Assembly (NCBI GenBank): GCA_023445445.1 | Contig: JAEXLD010000091.1 | Location: 1-30,088, forward strand | Direction: 5' to 3' | DNA from: Bacillota bacterium | GTDB taxonomy: Bacteria > Bacillota > Clostridia > Clostridiales > Clostridiaceae | DNA length: 30,088 nt | In this document: in pieces, positions 7,725 to 15,216 of the stretch | Position numbering within the stretch: the first letter of the stretch is position 1 | How the letters are laid out: each line of letters opens with the position of its first letter | Position numbers and translations under genes: made by a program | The notes under the pieces: generated by a model | What the model was told of the DNA's origin: nothing | Seen by the model: the letters and a program-made list of their open reading frames with translations, nothing else | The model's database searches: none

Positions 7725-7761
7725 AAAAAAATTAATCTTTCCCATTTGGAACAAGATTAAT
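7725..7761 (-). terminator. Terminator of the tetR gene
   Basis: ATTAATCTT (7731-7739) pairs with AAGATTAAT (7753-7761), with an inner TTCC/GGAA extension. On the minus strand it is followed by a run of T (complement of 7725-7730). It lies 12 bp past the tetR stop. Confidence 0.7.
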
Positions 7762-7773
7762 TATTATTCATTT

Positions 7774-8349
7774 CTATATTTTATATAAAGAAACGAATTG
7801 TTTAGTATGTTCTTCAACTAATTCTTCCCATTTTATGTTACTAACTGTATAATCCCCTAGTATTTCTATAGTAAATGTACCTAATAAACTATTTATAAGT
7901 GTTACTGCCATTATATGAGGTTCACCATTTATTTTATTATTTTCCTTTAATACTTTAAAGTAATCCTTTAAAATACTTATTATCTTTCTAGAAAGCTTAA
8001 GCTTTACAAAGTCCTTCTCGTTATCTGATAACTTCATTTGAACCTTGTATAATTTTGTATTTTGAATTAATAATTTATATATTCTATTTGTAATTATAAA
8101 CATAGCCTCTTCAAAATTTAAATCCTCTGTATTTTTCAATATAGAATCTATTTTTGAATCAAGAACATAATATTCTGTAGTTACTTGAAATAAATTCCTT
8201 TTAGATCCAAAGTGTCTAAATATTGTTAATTCATTAACACCTGCTTCCTCTGCAATTTGCTTAGTAGTTGTAGGATAATACCCCTGCTCCGAAAATAATT
8301 TTAATGCTACCTTCATTATTTTTTTACTTGTTTCATTATTATATTTCAT
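7774..8349 (-). CDS. TetR/AcrR family transcriptional regulator
   Basis: A 191-residue regulator. The N-terminal helix-turn-helix is clear: ALKLFSEQGYYPTTTKQIAEE, then AGVNELTIFRHFGSKRNLF (about residues 13-55). The C-terminal ligand/dimer domain is divergent, so the inducer is unknown. AAAAGGAG precedes ATG 8349. The gene is intact while both neighbours are broken. A 16-bp palindrome-like site at 8378-8393 lies in its leader, and matching sites lie before the hydrolase and the SDR remnant. Autoregulation and local control of those two genes are inferred. Confidence 0.92.
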   Translation of the reverse strand: MKYNNETSKKIMKVALKLFSEQGYYPTTTKQIAEEAGVNELTIFRHFGSKRNLFQVTTEYYVLDSKIDSILKNTEDLNFEEAMFIITNRIYKLLIQNTKLYKVQMKLSDNEKDFVKLKLSRKIISILKDYFKVLKENNKINGEPHIMAVTLINSLLGTFTIEILGDYTVSNIKWEELVEEHTKQFVSLYKI

Positions 8350-8377
8350 ATCTTTTTCTCCTTTTATTACATTTCGA

Positions 8378-8393
8378 GCAAGTGACTCCTTAC
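8378..8393. promoter_or_regulatory. Putative TetR operator 2 (upstream of tetR)
   Basis: GCAAGTGACTCCTTAC followed by ATT, 28 bp before the tetR start. On the minus strand it lies about 20 bp downstream of a good -10 box (TATAAT, complement of 8411-8416), where a bound repressor would block transcription. It matches the other two sites at the left AAGT and right CTTACATT halves. Confidence 0.58.
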
Positions 8394-8409
8394 ATTTTAC
8401 ATAATAATA

Positions 8410-9051
8410 TTATACTATTTTGGTAAAATTAACAATAGATAAATAACCTTTTAGTATTGATAAAAATTCTACTGGTTTTTCATACATAGATGCATGACCT
8501 GAATCTTTAATCATAATATAAGTCGAGTTTTTTATTTTTTCCTTAATGTATTCTTGCTCATTTGAAGGTGTAACAAAATCATATTCACTACTTACAACTA
8601 AGGTGTTTGTGTTTATTTTATCAATATAATCTCTTATGTCATAGCCTTCTGTACTTTCTATTAGACTTAACATATCCTCTAAATATTCTTCATATAAATT
8701 CTCTTCAGGTTTATTATGTGTATAAATTGCTGCATTCCATAACATACTATAAAACTCTTTATTCTTGCTTGATAAAGCCTCTAAAACAGGTTTTACTTGT
8801 ACTGAATCTTTTGCAAAATCATTTAATTAATTAATTGGATTATTGTATGTTGAACCACCAAATCCTCTCATATCAACAGCTATAATTCTATATTTATCAC
8901 ATAGCTTTTTCACAAGTATGTCCCAATGTTTTGAAGATGACATATTGCCATGTATAAGAAGTAATATCTTTTCTCCCACCCCTTCTTCTCTATATGCTAA
9001 TGTCTCTCCATTGGATAGTAGAATCTTCTGTAAATTATTAAAATTACTCAT
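8410..9051 (-). pseudogene. Alpha/beta hydrolase, internally deleted with in-frame stop
   Basis: Starts at ATG 9051 after GTGGAGGG. The first 74 residues show the hydrolase start, with LLLIHGNMSSSKHW (HG oxyanion loop) and AVDMRGFGGS. An in-frame TAA (8829-8827) in an AATTAATTAA run then interrupts it. The same frame resumes with LNDFAKDSVQVKPVLEAL and continues to TAA 8412-8410, keeping the catalytic Asp (SSEYDF) and His (SGHASMYEKP). The middle, including the nucleophile elbow G-x-S-x-G, is missing. The total is about 213 codons against the usual 270-290. Two lesions make it inactive. It sits upstream of tetR with its own operator-like site. Confidence 0.85.
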
Positions 9052-9067
9052 ATAATCCCTCCACTCT

Positions 9068-9083
9068 GAAAGTAATCGCTTAC
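9068..9083. promoter_or_regulatory. Putative TetR operator 3 (upstream of hydrolase pseudogene)
   Basis: GAAAGTAATCGCTTAC followed by ATT, ending 17 bp before the hydrolase ATG. It shares AAGT and GCTTACATT with the other two sites. TATAAT-like boxes lie just upstream on the minus strand (complement of about 9084-9110). Confidence 0.58.
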
Positions 9084-9254
9084 ATTATATAATATTATAT
9101 TATTATACTTAGTTAGAATATTTAATCTATTTTTATTAAAAATAAAAAATATTATTTAAAATACTTTTTTAATCTATATATAACTAAAAAGAAATTCTAT
9201 TAACAGGCTCTAATAAAAATATAATATTAAATATTCTTAAATAAGAAAATTATA

Positions 9255-9320
9255 AAGGATGTAGTTAAGGGGATTTTATTAATTATTGTAATTAACAAAA
9301 CAATACTACATCCTTTTTTA
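9255..9320. terminator. Hairpin terminator of the CoA-transferase gene, copy 2 of a duplicated sequence
   Basis: AAGGATGTAG (9255-9264) and CTACATCCTT (about 9306-9315) form the outer stem, with a nested TTTTATTAAT-type stem. It is a near copy of 7301-7364, including the AAAATTATA before it. It lies 30 bp beyond the CoA-transferase stop and is bordered by T or A runs on both sides. Confidence 0.75.
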
Positions 9321-9349
9321 TATTTATATATAATGCTATTTAAAAGTTT

Positions 9350-10672
9350 TTAATATATTATTCCAAATTCTTTTGCTTGAATATATAATTCTTCTCTAAA
9401 TTTTGGATGGGCTATATTAATTAACCTTTCTACTCTTTCTGCAATGGTTGTCCCTCTAAGCTCTGCCACTCCATATTCAGTTACAACCATATCAACATCA
9501 TTCCTTGATAAACTTACAGCTGCACCTTGCTTTAAGAATGGAACAATCTTGGAAATTTCCTCTTTTTCACCTGTTTCTTTATTTCTAACCATAGCTGTTG
9601 AATATAGAGCTATAAATGAGCGTCCATTTTTAGACATTTGAGCTCCTACAGCAGTGTCAGATTGTCCACCGGTGGCACTAAATTGCATTGGCCCAATTGA
9701 TTCTGATGCACATTGACCTGTTAAATCTACTTCTAAAGAAGTATTTATTGAAACCATATTATCATTTTGTGCAATTACATATGGATCATTTGTCCAGAAT
9801 CCATCCATTATCATTACTGATGGGTTATCATCTAGAAAATCATAAAGTTCTCTTGTTCCAAAAGCAAAGCCTGCAACATGTTTTCCATAATTAAAGTTCT
9901 TTCTCTTTCCTGTTACAACTCCTGCTTTTATTAATTTCATTATTCCTGTAGTAAACATTTCTGTATGAATTCCTAAATCCTTTTTTCCCATTAATGAAGT
10001 TGCAACAGCATTAGGAATACCACCTATTCCAAGTTGAATACAATCTCCATCATTAATTCTGTCTGCTATTAATTTACCTATTATTAAGTCCTTTTCATTA
10101 GGTTCAACATCTGGTAGCATTGGAGGTTCATAATTAGTTTCTACTAAATAATCAACATCACTTATATGAATTTCTACATCTCCAAAGGTTCTTGGATAAT
10201 TCTTATTTATTTCTAGTATTACTAAATCAGCATCTTTTAAAATTCTTTTTTCATAAATATTACTTAGTGATAAAGATAAATATCCATGCTTGTCTGGTGG
10301 TGTAGCTGTTCCCATATATATATTAGTCTTTTTATGAAATTGTCTCTTAAATGCTGTTAAATGCAAATGGTTTGGTATAAGTGATATATTACCGTTTTTT
10401 TGTGCTTTTCTCATAGGGCCAGTATAAAACCAACCATCCATTCTAAAGGAATCTTTATAAGCTGGATTCATAAAATATTCAGCAGGTTCCTGTGGTAGAC
10501 AAGTTGTTACTGTAACATCCTTTACTCTATCAGCTATCTTATGTAGATTTCTTGAAATTTCCTTTGCTTCCGCTGCACCTAACCCTGTAACTATTACATC
10601 TCCACTTTTAATTAAATTCAAAGCTTCATCTACTGTAATATATTTTCCCTTAGATACATTTTCTTCTCTCAT
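9350..10672 (-). CDS. Acetyl-CoA hydrolase/transferase family CoA-transferase (butyryl- or 4-hydroxybutyrate-type)
   Basis: A 440-residue CoA-transferase. The start is set at ATG 10672, which has GAGGAGG 6 nt upstream. The frame is open a further 18 codons, but there is no ribosome site there. Motifs include GLGAAEAKE, QLGIGGIPNAVA, GIHTEM with Glu238, EVDLTGQ, SATGGQSD and VVTEYGVAELRG. With this start, the active-site glutamate falls at 238, the number used for the 4-hydroxybutyrate CoA-transferase of C. aminobutyricum. It moves CoA between acyl-CoA and acetate, probably in butyrate-type fermentation. The exact acyl donor cannot be read from sequence. It is transcribed alone. Confidence 0.9.
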   Translation of the reverse strand: MREENVSKGKYITVDEALNLIKSGDVIVTGLGAAEAKEISRNLHKIADRVKDVTVTTCLPQEPAEYFMNPAYKDSFRMDGWFYTGPMRKAQKNGNISLIPNHLHLTAFKRQFHKKTNIYMGTATPPDKHGYLSLSLSNIYEKRILKDADLVILEINKNYPRTFGDVEIHISDVDYLVETNYEPPMLPDVEPNEKDLIIGKLIADRINDGDCIQLGIGGIPNAVATSLMGKKDLGIHTEMFTTGIMKLIKAGVVTGKRKNFNYGKHVAGFAFGTRELYDFLDDNPSVMIMDGFWTNDPYVIAQNDNMVSINTSLEVDLTGQCASESIGPMQFSATGGQSDTAVGAQMSKNGRSFIALYSTAMVRNKETGEKEEISKIVPFLKQGAAVSLSRNDVDMVVTEYGVAELRGTTIAERVERLINIAHPKFREELYIQAKEFGIIY

Positions 10673-10787
10673 GTTAATCCTCCTCAATTTTATACGCTCT
10701 AAAGCCTTATAAACTCTTATTTTCATATGATTTATACTCTAATAATCTTTAATTAATCTGTCATTTTTACACATAATATATACTTTC

Positions 10788-10816
10788 ATGGTAAACATTT
10801 TCATAAAGCTTGTCAA
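10788..10816 (-). promoter_or_regulatory. Possible promoter of the CoA-transferase gene
   Basis: On the minus strand TTGACA (complement of 10811-10816) is separated by 17 bp from TACCAT (complement of 10788-10793). The -35 is consensus and the -10 is weak. It lies about 115 bp before the start codon. The rest of 10817-10984 is AT-rich with nothing recognisable. Confidence 0.35.
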
Positions 10817-10984
10817 TACAAGTTATTAAGTTTTATTAATTTGTAAATAATATTAATTATTATTTAGCTTTATTAATATTCTTAGATTAATTTTATTATT
10901 AATCTGAATTTTATATTTAAATTCTTTATTTAATCATTAAACTAAATATTAATATTTTTAAAATATGACAAATTAATAATAAAA

Positions 10985-11053
10985 AAGTGTATCTAGTAAA
11001 TTTAAAAATGCTTAGATTAACTCTAAGTATTAGTAAATTTATTAAATACACTT
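10985..11053 (-). terminator. Terminator of the NA37 gene
   Basis: AAGTGTAT (10985-10992) pairs with ATACACTT (11046-11053). An inner CTTAGA/TCTAAG stem lies at 11011-11027, and T follows AAGTGTAT on the minus strand (complement of 10981-10985). It lies 47 bp past the NA37 stop. Confidence 0.65.
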
Positions 11054-11099
11054 AAACACTTTTTTTGAGATTTTATAGTAATTCTAATTTACCAAAATC

Positions 11100-12140
11100 C
11101 TATTTTTCAATATAATTTATAACATGTTTAATTATCATGTTTATACTACCATCACCATTTCTTTGGATTTCAAATCTAGTCCCATCATGGTAGGCTTCTT
11201 CATTAATATATAAATCAATATCCTTGTCTATTTTTAATCTTACTCTTTTTAGTTTCTTCTCAACCCATTGTTTATCTATTGCTATTTCATCTTCAAGACC
11301 ATGACTTTTTACAAAGGTAGCAAAATCACTTTTTATTTCAGGCTCTTCCTTAAACAATTCATTAGATAAATCCTCAATATTAATCTTATCATCTTCCTTT
11401 AGCTTTGCTTTAACTGTTGTTCTTATTCTTTCTGCTTTATCAGCATCTTCAATAATATTACTTCTGGTCCAATTTTCAGCAGCCTTTAAAAAAGTCTTTG
11501 TCATATCTCTTTCATTATTTATAATTGAACATCCAAGAAAATTACTTATAAAATAATTAGCTCCATATTCATCTTCATCTTTACTCTTTCTTTGCTTATC
11601 TATAACCATAAGATTATAGTGTTGATTTTCTCTTATAGGCTTAATAAATGCAGCTTTTTGTATTCTTTGACTACTAGCTGGAAGTCCTGCTGATTGTGGA
11701 ACTATATCTATTCCTATTTTATTTTCTATAAATTCAACTTTATGAGTGAAGTTTTTTACATAATCCATCTTTAATATTCCTATCATTGGTCCTTGATCTG
11801 TAACTAATGATACTATTATTAAGTCACAGGATGGAATATTTGTATTACCCTTCATTATAATAAATAATTGTCTTGCAAGTTCCTTTGATAAAGAAACTAA
11901 GTCATTATCTATTCCATTTAAATAATCTTGAACTACTTCTTTTACAATGTTTCTTTCTGGATTAAATAAAGCATATTTTAATTCTTCATCCTTAAAGCAT
12001 TTTTCTAAATGTCTATGTAAGAAGTTATATGTATCTTCATTTAATTCAAGGCTATACTCATTTAATACAGGCTCATCAGTACTTGAATCTACAATATGAA
12101 TTACTGCCTCTTGTATATTAATATCACTTATATATTCCAT
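11100..12140 (-). CDS. Nucleoid-associated protein, NA37 (YejK/NdpA-like) family
   Basis: A 346-residue protein resembling the NA37 nucleoid-associated family: an N-terminal IQEAVIHIVD strand, LAIR-like helices, KMDYVKNFTHKV, AAFIKP, then NYFISNFLGC in the middle and a basic C-terminal part (KKLKRVRLKIDKDIDLYI). The family is thought to bind DNA, but its role in Firmicutes is unclear. ATG 12140 has no Shine-Dalgarno directly in front. The nearest, AAAGGTGGTG, is 56 nt upstream and separated by a perfect 12-bp hairpin that could bridge the gap. An in-frame ATT at 12194 just after that site is a less likely alternative start. It follows the HAD gene by 93 bp. Confidence 0.85.
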   Translation of the reverse strand: MEYISDINIQEAVIHIVDSSTDEPVLNEYSLELNEDTYNFLHRHLEKCFKDEELKYALFNPERNIVKEVVQDYLNGIDNDLVSLSKELARQLFIIMKGNTNIPSCDLIIVSLVTDQGPMIGILKMDYVKNFTHKVEFIENKIGIDIVPQSAGLPASSQRIQKAAFIKPIRENQHYNLMVIDKQRKSKDEDEYGANYFISNFLGCSIINNERDMTKTFLKAAENWTRSNIIEDADKAERIRTTVKAKLKEDDKINIEDLSNELFKEEPEIKSDFATFVKSHGLEDEIAIDKQWVEKKLKRVRLKIDKDIDLYINEEAYHDGTRFEIQRNGDGSINMIIKHVINYIEK

Positions 12141-12144
12141 ATTT

Positions 12145-12205
12145 TTTGGACTATTATAAAAATATCTAATTAGAAATTCTTTAATAGTCCAAATTCACCA
12201 CCTTT
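12145..12205 (-). promoter_or_regulatory. Split ribosome-binding site bridged by a 12-bp hairpin
   Basis: In the minus-strand message AAAGGUGGUG (12205-12196) is followed by AA, then UUUGGACUAUUA (12193-12182), a 25-nt loop, the exact complement UAAUAGUCCAAA (12156-12145), AAAU, and the NA37 AUG. When folded, the Shine-Dalgarno (9 of 10 matches to AAAGGAGGUG) stands about 6 nt from the AUG. Unfolded, it is about 55 nt away. Confidence 0.6.
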
Positions 12206-12233
12206 ACCTTTTGTTCGTATTATTATCTATAAT

Positions 12234-12890
12234 TTATTTTAAATCTTCAATTACATCTATTACTTCTATTAAATTATTTAGTTTTCTATAAGCTAACTCT
12301 TCTATTTCCTTTTCTGGTTCCTTCATATCTGGAATTATTATAACTTTAAATTTTCCTCTACTTGCAGCTATAACACCAGCTTCTGAATCTTCAAGAACTA
12401 TGCAATTTCTTGGATTTACTTCTAATTTTTTAGCAACATTTAAAAACACTTCTGGATCTGGTTTTGATTTTTTAACTTCATCACCACATAATACATAGTC
12501 AAAATATTGTAATATATTAGCTCTTTCTAAGTGATGTAATGCTACTTCCCTATTTGATGATGTTGCTACTGCTTTTTTAATATTATTATTAGACAGATAT
12601 TCTAGTAATTCATCTAATCCTGGCTTTTTTTCTGCTCCCTCTGTTAACAATGAAAGATTTATTTTTCTTTTTTCTTTCATATAATCATCTACATTTATTT
12701 TATCTCCATACTCTGACATTAATGTATTTCTACAACTTTCATAATTAGTTCCAAGTAGTTTATAAAAGGTCTTTAAATCAAAGTTAATATTGAATTTCCT
12801 AGCAGCTTCTACCCATGATGAATATGATAATTTTTCTGTATCAAATATTAGTCCATCCATATCAAATATAACTAGCTCAACTTTATCCAT
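12234..12890 (-). CDS. HAD-superfamily phosphatase, beta-phosphoglucomutase-like
   Basis: A 218-residue HAD hydrolase of subfamily IA. Motif I is FDMDGLIFDTE (nucleophile Asp9, acid/base Asp11), motif II is ATSSNR, the Lys of motif III is in KKSKPDPEVF, and motif IV is LEDSEAGVIAA. An alpha-helical cap lies between motifs I and II. GGAGGAAT precedes ATG 12890. It probably removes phosphate from, or isomerises, a small sugar phosphate. The neighbouring PTS permease makes a sugar-phosphate substrate plausible, but a terminator lies between the two genes, so co-transcription is unlikely. Confidence 0.9.
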   Translation of the reverse strand: MDKVELVIFDMDGLIFDTEKLSYSSWVEAARKFNINFDLKTFYKLLGTNYESCRNTLMSEYGDKINVDDYMKEKRKINLSLLTEGAEKKPGLDELLEYLSNNNIKKAVATSSNREVALHHLERANILQYFDYVLCGDEVKKSKPDPEVFLNVAKKLEVNPRNCIVLEDSEAGVIAASRGKFKVIIIPDMKEPEKEIEELAYRKLNNLIEVIDVIEDLK

Positions 12891-12940
12891 TTCTATTCCT
12901 CCGTAACTTTTCTATTTATATATTATAATATAAATTCATA

Positions 12941-12979
12941 AAAAAAATAGGATTTATATCTCTTTTTGATATAAATCCT
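12941..12979 (-). terminator. Terminator of the PTS gene
   Basis: AGGATTTATATC (12949-12960) and GATATAAATCCT (12968-12979) form a perfect 12-bp stem with a 7-nt loop. On the minus strand a run of T (complement of 12941-12947) follows. It is 13 bp past the PTS stop and separates it from the HAD gene. Confidence 0.88.
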
Positions 12980-12992
12980 AATATTAATTTAA

Positions 12993-14417
12993 TTATGCAT
13001 TCTTAACATCTACGTCCTTAATTACAAAGTAAGTAATAATAAATCCAGCTACATAGGAAACTACTAAACCTATAAAGTAATTAAGCATACTTCCTGGTTG
13101 CATTATTGGAATAGCTACTAATCCAGATGGTCCCCAGGCTGTAGCTAATACCTTTGTAAGCATTACATAAGCCCCACCAAAACCTGCTCCAAGTCCTGCA
13201 GTAATAAATGGTTTAAACATTGGAAGAGTAACTCCATATATTAATGGTTCTCCAACTCCTAAGAACCCAGCTGGTAATGCACCTGTAATAACCTTTTGTA
13301 ATCTCATATTCTTAACTTTTCTAGCTATAAAGTAAATTGCTATTGCAGCACCAACTTGTCCAGCTCCAGCCATTGCAAGTACTGGGAATAATGAAACTCC
13401 ACCCATCGCTTCTAATTGAACAGCATAAATTGGAATTAATCCATGATGTAATCCAAATAAAACCATCGGTAAGAATAATGCTGATAAAAGGAATCCACTT
13501 ATTACACTTACAACTGGATTTGAAGAGTTAATAATTACACTTAAAGCAGAAACTAATCCATCAGATATAAATCCAGCTAAAGGCATTATTATAAATACAA
13601 ATAATATTCCTGTTATTAATAATGTTAATAAAGGAGTTAATATTAAGTCTAAAACATCTGGCACTTTCTTACGGATTGCTTTTTCAATCTTAGCAAGAAT
13701 ATATACACCAAAGATTACACCAATAATACCACCTTTTCCTGTTGTTAAAATAGATTTTAGTGGAACTTCTTCATTGTATAATCCCATCATAGTAGATAAA
13801 GCTACTATATTAGTACTAATGGATATAGCTCCAACCATACCACCTAAAGCTTCTGTTGCACCAAATTGTTTTGCAGAATTAATACCTGTATAAATAGCAA
13901 AGTATGTTAAGAATCCACCACCAATTAACGCAAACATTAATTGTGTAGCCTTCCAGAAGCCTTCTGCTGGTAGTGTTCCTTGCCCTTGTAATGTAGAAAT
14001 TAAACTTCCTAATCCATTAAATATACCAGCGGCAATAATTGCAGGTATTAAAGGAATAAATATATTAGCAATCGTATTTACTAACTTTTTGAAATTATTT
14101 TCTTTTTGATTTTCTCTTATTGCTTGCTTGTTATCTTTCCAATTCTCAGTTACCACACCATCAGTAGGTAGTCCTAATTCTTGAACACATATATCTGTAA
14201 CTTTTTTAGCCTTACCAGGTCCTAATACTACTTGCAAGTAGTTACTAGCTTCAACAACACCTAATACGCCATCAGTATTTTTTATTTCATCAACTTTTAC
14301 CAAACTATTATCTTTTATAGTAAGTCTAAGTCTAGTCATACAGTTAGCAGCCTTAACAACATTATCTTTTCCACCAACTAGGTTAACAATAACCTTAGCT
14401 AATTCTAAATTTGTCAT
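12993..14417 (-). CDS. PTS EIIBC, glucose/glucoside superfamily
   Basis: A 474-residue phosphotransferase permease. The EIIB domain is residues about 1-90, with phosphorylated Cys26 in NCMTRLRLTI and a GVLGVVEASNYLQVVLGPG stretch. The EIIC domain from about 105 has some ten hydrophobic segments and the GVGEPLIYGVTLPM substrate loop. There is no EIIA domain, so it must borrow one (for example a glucose-type EIIA). This architecture fits MurNAc (MurP-like), sucrose or trehalose permeases. No murQ, sucrase or trehalase gene is adjacent, so the sugar is undecided. TAGGAG precedes ATG 14417. Two inverted repeats lie in its leader. Confidence 0.9.
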   Translation of the reverse strand: MTNLELAKVIVNLVGGKDNVVKAANCMTRLRLTIKDNSLVKVDEIKNTDGVLGVVEASNYLQVVLGPGKAKKVTDICVQELGLPTDGVVTENWKDNKQAIRENQKENNFKKLVNTIANIFIPLIPAIIAAGIFNGLGSLISTLQGQGTLPAEGFWKATQLMFALIGGGFLTYFAIYTGINSAKQFGATEALGGMVGAISISTNIVALSTMMGLYNEEVPLKSILTTGKGGIIGVIFGVYILAKIEKAIRKKVPDVLDLILTPLLTLLITGILFVFIIMPLAGFISDGLVSALSVIINSSNPVVSVISGFLLSALFLPMVLFGLHHGLIPIYAVQLEAMGGVSLFPVLAMAGAGQVGAAIAIYFIARKVKNMRLQKVITGALPAGFLGVGEPLIYGVTLPMFKPFITAGLGAGFGGAYVMLTKVLATAWGPSGLVAIPIMQPGSMLNYFIGLVVSYVAGFIITYFVIKDVDVKNA

Positions 14418-14448
14418 AAAATCTCCTACTTTCTTTTATTATTTTGAA

Positions 14449-14513
14449 ATGAAGTTATCTTCATCCCAATTATCCATCTCCCATTGTGAAATATTTTAAA
14501 ACCCTTTTCACAA
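14449..14513. promoter_or_regulatory. Two inverted repeats upstream of the PTS gene
   Basis: ATGAAG-TTAT-CTTCAT (14449-14464) and TTGTGAAA (14484-14491) / TTTCACAA (14506-14513). Both are perfect and lie within 100 bp of the PTS start, where a sugar-responsive repressor (for example GntR, RpiR or LacI type) could act. No antiterminator (RAT) sequence was recognised. Confidence 0.4.
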
Positions 14514-15091
14514 CTTCTTGAAAATACCATTATGATAGCTATAATCCATTTATAATACATATTATTTTATATTTTTATATTATATCTACCTATTTGTAAA
14601 TATAATAAATATCCGTTGTATTGTTATTAAAATTATTATTTTACTCCTAGTAAATAAAAATAATATTAATATTTCTTTTGCATAATAACTGCTATTTTCA
14701 CCCCCTTTATGAAAGTCTCATCATAAACTAATAAATTCAAGTAAGGTTTGTAAAATGTATTAATATAAATTATCCTTTACCTTAAATCTATATTAGTTTA
14801 TATATTTATATATAGTAATTTAGATATGGAAATATATTACCTATATTTAATTATTATATAATATATATATACTTTTTCACTATAATGTCATATTTTTGAA
14901 ATTTTATTTCACCTTTTCCCTAAATTTATTACTTTTGTATTAAACGCCAAAATTTTCATTATTTTTTATAACTTTTATATATTTGCATTGCTTTTATTTT
15001 TAAATTGTTATTTGAATCTATATATTATTATATAAATATAGTAAATATCACATATTTTTTATATATTGGTAACTAATTTCTAATTTTATTG
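14514..15091. other. AT-rich divergent intergenic region, no gene seen
   Basis: Nearly 600 bp of very AT-rich sequence between the divergent PTS and fba genes. No open frame with a ribosome site and family resemblance was found on either strand. It probably holds the PTS promoter and upstream AT-tracts that boost the strong fba promoter. No repeat element of the heptad family is present. Confidence 0.5.
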
Positions 15092-15120
15092 TTTAAATTA
15101 AAGTCATTTTGAGTTATAAT
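15092..15120 (+). promoter_or_regulatory. Probable fba promoter
   Basis: TTTAAA (15092-15097), a 17-bp spacer, then TATAAT (15115-15120), about 97 bp before the fba start. The leader contains a weak imperfect stem GTTCAACT/AGTTGTAAC (about 15132-15152) followed by five T, possibly an attenuator. Confidence 0.5.
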
Positions 15121-15216
15121 ATTAACAATGAGTTCAACTTTTTAGTTGTAACTTTTTATACAGTTAGCTACATAGCTTAATTGTAATAAAATATAAAGTT
15201 ATGGAGGTTTTATACC

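Noticed and set aside
14680..14730. Very short minus-strand frame (GTGAAAATAGCAG...) after a GGGGG run in the PTS/fba gap
   Set aside because: Only 11 codons, and the GGGGG overlaps the start codon. No similarity to known leader peptides.
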